This document shows, piece after piece, positions 31,272-37,772 of a DNA stretch of 45,062 bases. The notes below the pieces were generated by a model. That model saw only the letters and a program-made list of their open reading frames with translations, did no database searches and was not told the DNA's origin. The stretch's first letter is position 1, and every line of letters starts with the position of its first letter. The position numbers and the translations under genes are program-made. Origin of the DNA: CAZHMB01 sp964533515 (GTDB taxonomy: Archaea > Nanobdellota > Nanobdellia > Pacearchaeales > GW2011-AR1); assembly GCA_964533515.1 (NCBI GenBank), contig CAZHMB010000004.1, forward strand, positions 1-45,062, read 5' to 3'.

Positions 31272-31313
31272 GAAGCTCCGACAGCTGTTAAGATAGAAAA
31301 AAGTTTGGATTAA
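31272..31313 (+). pseudogene. Duplicated 3' tail of the HerA-like gene
   Basis: These 42 bases match 31122-31163 (offset exactly 150) with four differences, all synonymous: GCA/GCT, GCC/GCT, TTA/TTG and stop TGA/TAA. Both encode EAPTAVKIEKSLD plus stop. A WHGG-like remnant also precedes it (TGGCATGGGGGT, compare TGGCACGGAGGT). The frame between the TGA at 31161 and the TAA at 31311 has no other stop. It is best read as the remnant of a deleted tandem paralogue or a diverged tail duplication. Confidence 0.7.
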
Positions 31314-31325
31314 TTTCACACCAAA

Positions 31326-31335
31326 CTTTAAAAAC
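31326..31335 (+). promoter_or_regulatory. TATA box of the U32 peptidase gene
   Basis: CTTTAAAAAC is centred 26 nt before the ATG at 31356, predicting a leaderless mRNA. Confidence 0.55.
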
Positions 31336-31355
31336 AAAATTTTCTTGATATCTCC

Positions 31356-32588
31356 ATGAAAACTCAATATAATCTTTTAGCACCTGCAGGAAATTTTCCA
31401 ATGCTAGTTGCAGCAGTCAAGGCAGGAGCAGATGCAGTTTATCTAGGATTAAAAGAAGGTTTTGGAATGCGAGCAACCGCAAAGAATTTTTCTTTGAAAG
31501 ATTTAGTAAAAGTAAGAAAAATTTGTAATACCAAAAGTCCTTACGGGAAAAAAGTAAAAATATATTTAACTTTAAACACAATAGTCTATGAAAACGAAAT
31601 AAAGAAAGTTGAGAAAATAGTAAAGATATTAGCCAAAGATAAATTAGTAGATGTCATCATTTGTTGGGATCACTCAGTTATGGGATTCTGCAGAAAATAT
31701 AAAATTCCTTTCCATGTTTCAACTCAAGCATCGGCAAGTAACTCCGGGGCGGTTGATTTTTATAAAAAACTTGGAGCAGAAAACATTGTTTTAGCAAGAG
31801 AATTAAGTTTGAAGCAAATAAAGCAAATAAAAAAGAAATCAAAAGGCATAGGTTTAGAAGCGTTCGTTCATGGGGCAATGTGCGTTGCTGTTTCTGGAAG
31901 ATGTTTCACGAGCCAATTTCTTTTTAATAAGTCAGCGAACAGAGGGCAATGCTTACATCCTTGCAGGAGAACCTACATCGTAAAAGATGAAGAAGGAAAC
32001 GAATTAAAACTTGAAAACAACAAAGTCCTGTCCGCAAAAGATCTTTGTACTTTACCCTTCATAGAAAAATTAAAATCCGCAGGAATAACAACTTTCAAGA
32101 TAGAAGGAAGAAACAGAGACGCAAGATATGTAGATACTGTAGTATCAATTTATAGAAAAGCTTTAGACAAAAAATTAACAAAAAAAGAAATAAAAAACGC
32201 AATTGAAAGATTAAAAACAGTTTACAACAGACAATTCTCTTCAGGGTTCTATTTAGGAACTCCGACAAATGACGATTTTTCAGATACCGAAAATTCAAGC
32301 GCAACAGAAAAAAAACATTTTGTTGGAAAACTCTTACATTATTATCCTCAAGTAAAAGTCGCAACCATAAAACTTGTTTCACAACTTAAAGTAGGAGATA
32401 AAATTGCAATAATAGGAAATACAACAGGAATTGAATCTGCAATTATTGAAAGCATGGAGATAAAAAACAAGCCGGTTGAAAAAGCAAAAAAAGGCCAAGA
32501 AGTTGGAATCAAAATAAAGCTAGGAAAAAGGAAAAGCAATTCACGATTAAGAAAAAACGACGAAGTTTATGTTATACTTTCAAGCTAG
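31356..32588 (+). CDS. Peptidase U32 family protein (RlhA/UbiU-like)
   Basis: A 410-aa U32 protein. N-terminal barrel motifs: LLAPAGNFPMLVAAVKAGADAV, then STQASASNS, and the family signature EAFVHGAMCVAVSGRC, followed by NRGQCLHPCRR, whose cysteines match the Fe-S ligands seen in RlhA/UbiU-type members. FKIEGRNRD follows, then a C-terminal beta-barrel (KVGDKIAIIGNTTG). U32 proteins act in RNA hydroxylation, quinone hydroxylation or collagen-type proteolysis; the Cys set favours an Fe-S hydroxylase-like role. It converges with the first prepilin gene, sharing 4 nt at the 3' ends. Confidence 0.87.
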   Translation: MKTQYNLLAPAGNFPMLVAAVKAGADAVYLGLKEGFGMRATAKNFSLKDLVKVRKICNTKSPYGKKVKIYLTLNTIVYENEIKKVEKIVKILAKDKLVDVIICWDHSVMGFCRKYKIPFHVSTQASASNSGAVDFYKKLGAENIVLARELSLKQIKQIKKKSKGIGLEAFVHGAMCVAVSGRCFTSQFLFNKSANRGQCLHPCRRTYIVKDEEGNELKLENNKVLSAKDLCTLPFIEKLKSAGITTFKIEGRNRDARYVDTVVSIYRKALDKKLTKKEIKNAIERLKTVYNRQFSSGFYLGTPTNDDFSDTENSSATEKKHFVGKLLHYYPQVKVATIKLVSQLKVGDKIAIIGNTTGIESAIIESMEIKNKPVEKAKKGQEVGIKIKLGKRKSNSRLRKNDEVYVILSS

Positions 32589-33091
32589 GTTCGAGGAAAA
32601 TAGGGATTATCATATTCCCATACAATTGTTTTCCCAGCACAAGTTATATTTTCTTCGTTGATTGTAAAATAAGGGGTGAAAGTAATGTTAGAGATTCCCC
32701 ATAATGGCCCCGAATCAAAATAATCGTGAAGTTCTATTTTTTTCTCGTTTGAGGGGAGAATATTGCCTTCAATAAAGAAAGTTGTTGAGATTATTACTCC
32801 CTTTTCCATTTCGCTTCTTCCTACCCCCCGAACCCCATCAATATCTCCGTTTCCGATGCCTCTTTTTATAATCAGTGTTGAATTTCCCTTAAGACCATCA
32901 AAATCGAAAGGTGGGTCGTCATAAACTTTTGTTAAACTCACTCCAAGGCATTTTTCATTAATAAGAATATCGTCTTTACTACTTTCAATCAAATTTTGAA
33001 TAACAGCCCAAACAATACCAACAGCAATAAGTGCCAAAGCAACTAGAATAACTGTTGTCACGATAGCTGACATACCTCTTTTAGATTTCAT
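32585..33091 (-). CDS. Archaeal type IV prepilin 1
   Basis: A 168-aa prepilin: MKSKRG then the processed N-terminus MSAIVTTVILVALALIAVG and a conserved assembly helix reaching IQNLIE. The basic residues before Gly6 are the expected prepilin-peptidase site. The mature part is an extracellular beta-rich domain with two cysteines (KCLG, TCAG) that may form a disulfide. The first 33 or so codons share a 97-bp nearly identical DNA stretch with prepilin 2 upstream. A TATA box (GTTTAAATA) is about 25 nt before the ATG on the minus strand. Likely a subunit of an adhesive pilus. Confidence 0.85.
   Translation of the reverse strand: MKSKRGMSAIVTTVILVALALIAVGIVWAVIQNLIESSKDDILINEKCLGVSLTKVYDDPPFDFDGLKGNSTLIIKRGIGNGDIDGVRGVGRSEMEKGVIISTTFFIEGNILPSNEKKIELHDYFDSGPLWGISNITFTPYFTINEENITCAGKTIVWEYDNPYFPRT
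32984..33080 (-). repeat. 97-bp prepilin signal repeat, copy 1
   Basis: Matches 33594-33690 at 96 of 97 positions (offset 610; difference at 33067/33677, synonymous). It encodes the leader and assembly helix of prepilin 1. Confidence 0.93.
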
Positions 33092-33169
33092 CTTTCTCTA
33101 AGTTTTTAGGGATATTTAAACTTTCTGGTTTAGAGTCTCTTTCGCAAAGCTAGTTCTTAAAAAAAATAA

Positions 33170-33188
33170 AGAAAATCTCTGATTTTCT
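33170..33188 (-). other. Hairpin between the two prepilin genes
   Basis: AGAAAATC-TCT-GATTTTCT, eight perfect pairs, in the 166-bp gap downstream of prepilin 2 and upstream of prepilin 1. It may protect the prepilin 2 mRNA or end it. Confidence 0.35.
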
Positions 33189-33257
33189 AACTTTTCTTTT
33201 AAAAGGCAAAAGCCAGAGAGTAAAAGAAAAATAAAAAAGAATTAAAAAAAATTAAAT

Positions 33258-33710
33258 TTATGCAGCAGGAGACTTCTTAATCGTTCCACTGAAACTTACA
33301 GCATTACAATATTCCCCATCATGCTCAGCCATTACTGTTGCTTGAGAGGGCGTATCTGGTTTACCAACGGTAGTTATTATATCTGTTGAGCCTGGACCGA
33401 GAGCAACACCTAGTTCCCCTTCTGTACTTATCTCGCCTGTAGCACCACCAATAATAGCCTTAACATCTGTTGTAGATTCTGTTCCAGTATTCTTAACAGA
33501 AACCTCACAATCATCCTCACTACAATCTACCGCAGTAATCGTTAATGGAGTCTTGAGACATTTGCCCTGAAGACCAATATCACCAGCCTTGTCTTCAATC
33601 AAATTTTGAATAACAGCCCAAACAATACCAACAGCAATAAGTGCCAAAGCAACTAGAATAACTGTTGTCACGATAGCCGACATACCTCTTCTACTTTTTA
33701 TTAACATCAT
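33258..33710 (-). CDS. Archaeal type IV prepilin 2
   Basis: A 150-aa prepilin: MMLIKSRRG then MSAIVTTVILVALALIAVG. The mature domain is Gly/Thr/Asp-rich with four cysteines (KCLK, DCSEDDCE, YCNA). The start is chosen at 33710 because a strong AGGAGG site (33717-33722) sits 6 nt upstream; an in-frame ATG at 33755, close to the probable transcription start, would add 15 residues unlike a prepilin leader. The strong ribosome-binding site suggests high expression, so this could be the major pilin and its neighbour a minor one. Confidence 0.85.
   Translation of the reverse strand: MMLIKSRRGMSAIVTTVILVALALIAVGIVWAVIQNLIEDKAGDIGLQGKCLKTPLTITAVDCSEDDCEVSVKNTGTESTTDVKAIIGGATGEISTEGELGVALGPGSTDIITTVGKPDTPSQATVMAEHDGEYCNAVSFSGTIKKSPAA
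33594..33690 (-). repeat. 97-bp prepilin signal repeat, copy 2
   Basis: Copy in prepilin 2. Sequence on both sides is unrelated, so the exported domains differ while the leader is kept nearly identical. Confidence 0.93.
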
Positions 33711-33716
33711 TATTAA

Positions 33717-33722
33717 CCTCCT
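33717..33722 (-). promoter_or_regulatory. Shine-Dalgarno site of prepilin 2
   Basis: AGGAGG, 6 nt before the ATG at 33710. It decides the start codon and is unusual here, where most genes look leaderless. Confidence 0.7.
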
Positions 33723-33831
33723 TTCATCAAAGGTAAACATACCTTTAGATTGCATATGAAAACCCTTATTTAAATGTTTTTATTTCCTATTGAATCCTCG
33801 CTGTTTTTGAAATAGGAAATTTTAAAGAATC

Positions 33832-35070
33832 TCAAAGATTTTTTTTATTCTCGGCGTCAAGCATTTCAAAAAAATCTTTTTCTTCTATAACTTTATCAAC
33901 CTCAGAAATTCCTCTTTTCTCTGCAACTTTCCAAAAAGTCTCGGGTTTGTATTTCTTTTTTTTCAAAGATTGCAACGTTGGTAATTTCGGATCGTCCCAC
34001 CCCGAATACTTCCCCGCCAAAACATCTTTTGTAATCTGTGACGCAGATAATCGCATTCCTTTGATATGCCATCTCCCTAAGAAAGCAGTCCAAGGATATT
34101 TCTTCCCAAGAGTTTTAAATATCATTTCTTGTCTTCTCGCGTTATCTCTATGTTCCTTAGCTCGAATAATATGTGTCATTCCCATTTCGATATCGTCTGC
34201 TGTAACAGAAAGATTCATCAATGGCCAAACTTTAAATTTATTTTTTTGCCGAGGGTGTTCAGTTTCATTTATTCTCACCAAAGGAAAATCCCTCATTGCG
34301 GGATTGGGATTTTCCATACCCTCTTCTGAATCAGGAGTTTTAAATCTCAAGACCGCGTCGCCTTCTTTGTAATCTGTTTCTGCTTTTCCCAACATCATCT
34401 CCCACCTCATCAGATTTTCTTTTTTATCATTATTTCTACAAGGACAGTTTTCTTTTAGTTTAGAATATTCCCTGAATTTATCTCCGGAACAAGTACAAAC
34501 ATAGGCAGAACCTTTCTCGATTAATTTTTTAGCATAACCATAATAGATTTCCATTCTATCCGACTGAATAACAACTTCAACGTTCTTCTTCGCCAGCCAT
34601 TCAATATCTTTTTTAATTAATTTGTATGCCTCAGGAAAAATGTTCTCAGGATTAGTATCTTCTATTCGGCATATAAATTTCCCGCCGTATTTATTCACAT
34701 AAGCAATATTCAGAGAGGCTGTCAAAGCGTGTCCTACATGCAAAGCTCCAGAAGGAGAAGGCGCAAATCGCATGACAACACCGGACTTAGGAACCTTCGG
34801 CAATTCTTCCAAGCCCTCACGAACTTCTCTTTCAGAAATTTCACCTTTATGTTTTTCAAGCAAAACTTTTTGTTCCTCAACAGAAAAAGAATTTACCTCT
34901 TTAATTATTTCTGAAATTTTCTTCGCATAATTTTTAATTTCAGATTTTTCTAGACCCTCGGCAAATAACGAAGATATTACGGCGCCCTGAGCAGCTTTCC
35001 CCCCATGCGCAACAGCATTCTTCAAAGTATAAGATTGAATTTTTGAATCTGAAATCTTTTTCTTCACCAT
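33832..35070 (-). CDS. gltX: Glutamyl-tRNA synthetase lacking the anticodon-binding domain
   Basis: A 412-aa archaeal-type class I GluRS core that charges tRNA-Glu. The catalytic domain begins near residue 97 with MRFAPSPSGALHVGHALTASL (HIGH-like HVGH at 111-114), then CRIEDTNPE, YVCTC and CPC cysteines (possible zinc site), and DFPLVRINETEHPRQKNKFKVWP. The KMSKS equivalent is RLSASQITKD, without the usual lysine. The protein stops at DFFEMLDAENKKNL, where archaeal family members normally continue about 150 residues as a beta-barrel anticodon domain. Only about 75 bp remain before the pilin promoter, so the domain is absent, not frameshifted nearby. It might rely on core contacts or a separate protein. 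Confidence 0.88.
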   Translation of the reverse strand: MVKKKISDSKIQSYTLKNAVAHGGKAAQGAVISSLFAEGLEKSEIKNYAKKISEIIKEVNSFSVEEQKVLLEKHKGEISEREVREGLEELPKVPKSGVVMRFAPSPSGALHVGHALTASLNIAYVNKYGGKFICRIEDTNPENIFPEAYKLIKKDIEWLAKKNVEVVIQSDRMEIYYGYAKKLIEKGSAYVCTCSGDKFREYSKLKENCPCRNNDKKENLMRWEMMLGKAETDYKEGDAVLRFKTPDSEEGMENPNPAMRDFPLVRINETEHPRQKNKFKVWPLMNLSVTADDIEMGMTHIIRAKEHRDNARRQEMIFKTLGKKYPWTAFLGRWHIKGMRLSASQITKDVLAGKYSGWDDPKLPTLQSLKKKKYKPETFWKVAEKRGISEVDKVIEEKDFFEMLDAENKKNL

Positions 35071-35137
35071 AAAAACATTAAAGAAAGGGGGTTTATATTT
35101 TTAATGTTTGGATAATTATATTCTCAAACACAACTAT

Positions 35138-35147
35138 CTTTAAAAAG
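35138..35147 (+). promoter_or_regulatory. TATA box of the 92-aa CxxC gene
   Basis: CTTTAAAAAG is centred 26 nt before the ATG at 35168. Confidence 0.5.
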
Positions 35148-35167
35148 ATTGAAACATATAATAATAC

Positions 35168-35446
35168 ATGAGCAAAAGAGAATTAAGAAAATTAGAAAAA
35201 AGATTATGGGATGGAATGGGATATTGTCCCGCTTGTCAAAGACAACTTGCTTTGGATGATTATCTGAGCTATCGAAGATTATTGGTAGAGTTAAATAAGG
35301 GAGAGCCCGGAGGAATTTTTGAAATTTATAGCAAGCATGTTGTAGACCAAAGATTTGGTGAAACTGGAAAAAGACCTAAATTAGAACCCATTGTGCCAAA
35401 TGCAGTAAGAGGAATGCCTTTCAATCTTGTTCCAGTCAGGGCATGA
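35168..35446 (+). CDS. Unknown 92-aa protein with one CxxC pair
   Basis: A basic helical N-terminus (MSKRELRKLEKRLWDGMG) precedes YCPACQRQLALDDYLSYRR, half of a zinc-ribbon-like knuckle, without a second Cys pair. The rest (KHVVDQRFGETGKRPKLEP, ending PFNLVPVRA) shows no recognised motif. A good TATA box gives a leaderless start, supporting expression. It is divergent from GluRS and convergent with EF-2. It may bind metal as a dimer or be a small nucleic-acid-binding protein; function unknown. Confidence 0.62.
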   Translation: MSKRELRKLEKRLWDGMGYCPACQRQLALDDYLSYRRLLVELNKGEPGGIFEIYSKHVVDQRFGETGKRPKLEPIVPNAVRGMPFNLVPVRA

Positions 35447-35485
35447 GAAAAAACATTCTTTTTAAGAATAATTATTTTTAATGGA

Positions 35486-37657
35486 TTATTGATTCACAGC
35501 CAAACCTTTTCGATCACGAATCTTCTTGATTATTTCAGCTTGCATTCCTGCAGGAACTCTTTCAAATAACTGATCCTTTAATGAACTAGTTCCCCGACCT
35601 TCTGTCTCCGATCTCAAATCATTACTCCAACCAATCATTTCAGCAACAGGAATTTTAGTCTCCATTTCTGCATTAGTTCCTTCCTGATTTACTTTCAATA
35701 GCTGTCCTCTTTTACCTGAAACAAGTTTTGTAACCCCGCTCAAAAATGAATCGGGCATTTCAATCAAATGAATCTGTATTGGTTCCAACAAACCAGCTGA
35801 ACCTTGTCTCATTGCTTCTTGAATACCTTCACGAACAGCAGGATAAACCTGGGCAGGCCCACGATGAATAGCATCCTCGTGAAGTTTTATATCAACTAGT
35901 GAGACTTTTATCTTTGTGCAAGGTTCTCTCGCCAACGGCCCTTGATCCATAACCATTTCGAAAGCTTCCAATATCATTTCAATAACTTCAAGCATGTGAA
36001 CTTCTCCCCGAGTTTCATCCAAGAAAACATTCCCATTATAAATATCTCTCACCTTTTTAACTTCGTCATTGCTCCAACCTAAAGGAGTCATAGTATCTAC
36101 AAGATCCTGGCTTTTTTTCTTAACTCTTCCAGAAGGCACGTCGCCTCTTTGGATAGCATCAAAGATATTATCCTCCAAGGGAGCAACCTCGATAAAAAAG
36201 CTGTTGTGCTTGTTCGGACTTCTACCTTCTTGCGGAGGCGATTCTTTCGCAACAGTTTCCCTATAAACAATAATCGGAGACGAAGTTTTAACATCGAGAC
36301 CTTTTTCCTTTTTTATTCTCTCTTCTATAATTTCCAAATGCAATTCACCCATACCCGAGATTAAATTCTCACCAGTTTTCTCATTAATCTCAATTCTTAT
36401 CGAAGGATCTTCTTTGTTAACTTGTTTCAAAACTTCAACCAGCTTAGGAAGGTCAGCAGCTTTAGTAGCCTCAATAGACTTTGTAACAACGGGATCGAAT
36501 AAATGTTTGATTGCCTCAAAGGGTTCAATATGTTCTCTTGAAACTGTCTCTCCTGACATAACGTCTTTCAAACCAACAACACCAACGATGTTCCCTGCCG
36601 GAACCTCATCAACAGCAAGTCTTTGAGCTCCTTTGTAAACTGAAACTTGTTGAACTTTAGCATCTCTTTTCGCGAGAGCCATATAAACATCATCTCCTTG
36701 TTTCAAAGTCCCTGAAAATAATCTTCCAGCAGCGACTTCTCCGGCATGCTTGTCAACAACAATTTTTATAGGAACAAAAATGGGTTCACCTTTCGCATCA
36801 CAAGAAATCAAATTTTTCCCAATCTCACTATCCAGATCTCCATGCCATATTCTTGGAATTCTATAAGGCTGAGCTTCTAAAGGATTCGGATGGTGGTCGA
36901 TTGTCATATTCAAAACAACTTCATGCAACGGTGCTTTCTTCGCAAGTTCTTTGTAACCTTCTTCACCAGATTGATAAGCATCTATAACGTCCTTGAAAGT
37001 AATTCCTTTTTTCTTCATGTACGGAATGCTCAAAGCCCAATTGTGGAAAGCACTTCCAAAAGCAACGCTCCCATCGTTCACATTAACTTTCCATTTTTCC
37101 TTATAGCCCTCGGGCGCAATGTTCTCAATTAATTCATTAACATGTTCTATAATAGAAATAAACTTTTTCTGCATTTCTTCAGGAGTTAATTTAACTTCTT
37201 TAATCAAACGATCAACTTTATTGATAAATAAAACCGGTTTAACAAGTTCTTTCAATGCTTGTCTCAAGACAGTTTCAGTTTGTGGCATAACACCTTCAAC
37301 TGCGCAAGCTAAAACAACACAACCGTCAACGGCCCTCATCGCCCGAGTTACGTCTCCGCCGAAGTCAACATGTCCGGGAGTGTCAATTAAATTAATCAAG
37401 AAATCTTTACCCTCTACTGAATGAACCATAGAGACAGAAGCAGAGTCTATTGTAATTCCCCTTTCCGATTCGTCATCATGGAAATCCAAGAATCTTTGTT
37501 TACCTGCAGTCTCTTCACTCAACATACCCGCACCTGCAAGCAAATTGTCCGAGAAAGTAGTTTTTCCGTGATCGATATGAGCAGCAATTGCTATGTTTCT
37601 GATGTTCTCTTGTACATGCATCAATTCCTGAACTTTCTTCGATAAATTTTCAGCCAT
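35486..37657 (-). CDS. fusA: Translation elongation factor 2
   Basis: A 723-aa ribosomal translocase GTPase. G motifs: IAAHIDHGKTT (G1), RGITID (G2), LIDTPGHVDF (G3), FINKVDRL (G4), SAF (G5). Domain II-V motifs include GSGxxxMGELHLEI-type SGMGELHLEI, VVYRETV-like IVYRETV and LHEDAIHRGPAQ, where His598 is the site for diphthamide. The enzyme for the methylation step, diphthine synthase, is at 21561. The gene has a TATA box (CTTTAAAAAC on the minus strand) about 25 nt before the ATG. Length is typical for archaea. Confidence 0.96.
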   Translation of the reverse strand: MAENLSKKVQELMHVQENIRNIAIAAHIDHGKTTFSDNLLAGAGMLSEETAGKQRFLDFHDDESERGITIDSASVSMVHSVEGKDFLINLIDTPGHVDFGGDVTRAMRAVDGCVVLACAVEGVMPQTETVLRQALKELVKPVLFINKVDRLIKEVKLTPEEMQKKFISIIEHVNELIENIAPEGYKEKWKVNVNDGSVAFGSAFHNWALSIPYMKKKGITFKDVIDAYQSGEEGYKELAKKAPLHEVVLNMTIDHHPNPLEAQPYRIPRIWHGDLDSEIGKNLISCDAKGEPIFVPIKIVVDKHAGEVAAGRLFSGTLKQGDDVYMALAKRDAKVQQVSVYKGAQRLAVDEVPAGNIVGVVGLKDVMSGETVSREHIEPFEAIKHLFDPVVTKSIEATKAADLPKLVEVLKQVNKEDPSIRIEINEKTGENLISGMGELHLEIIEERIKKEKGLDVKTSSPIIVYRETVAKESPPQEGRSPNKHNSFFIEVAPLEDNIFDAIQRGDVPSGRVKKKSQDLVDTMTPLGWSNDEVKKVRDIYNGNVFLDETRGEVHMLEVIEMILEAFEMVMDQGPLAREPCTKIKVSLVDIKLHEDAIHRGPAQVYPAVREGIQEAMRQGSAGLLEPIQIHLIEMPDSFLSGVTKLVSGKRGQLLKVNQEGTNAEMETKIPVAEMIGWSNDLRSETEGRGTSSLKDQLFERVPAGMQAEIIKKIRDRKGLAVNQ

Positions 37658-37772
37658 ATTATCTGATGAGAAATTTGGTTTTTAAAGTTTGCGATGTTGA
37701 TAACACAGTCCGATAAGTGTCCGAAAAGTAATCGATAGAAATAATTAAAAACAGCTTTTTTCTTGCTATTAA

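Noticed and set aside
33711..33755. Upstream ATG (33755) of prepilin 2
   Set aside because: A strong AGGAGG site directs translation to 33710, and the extra 15 residues do not fit a prepilin leader.
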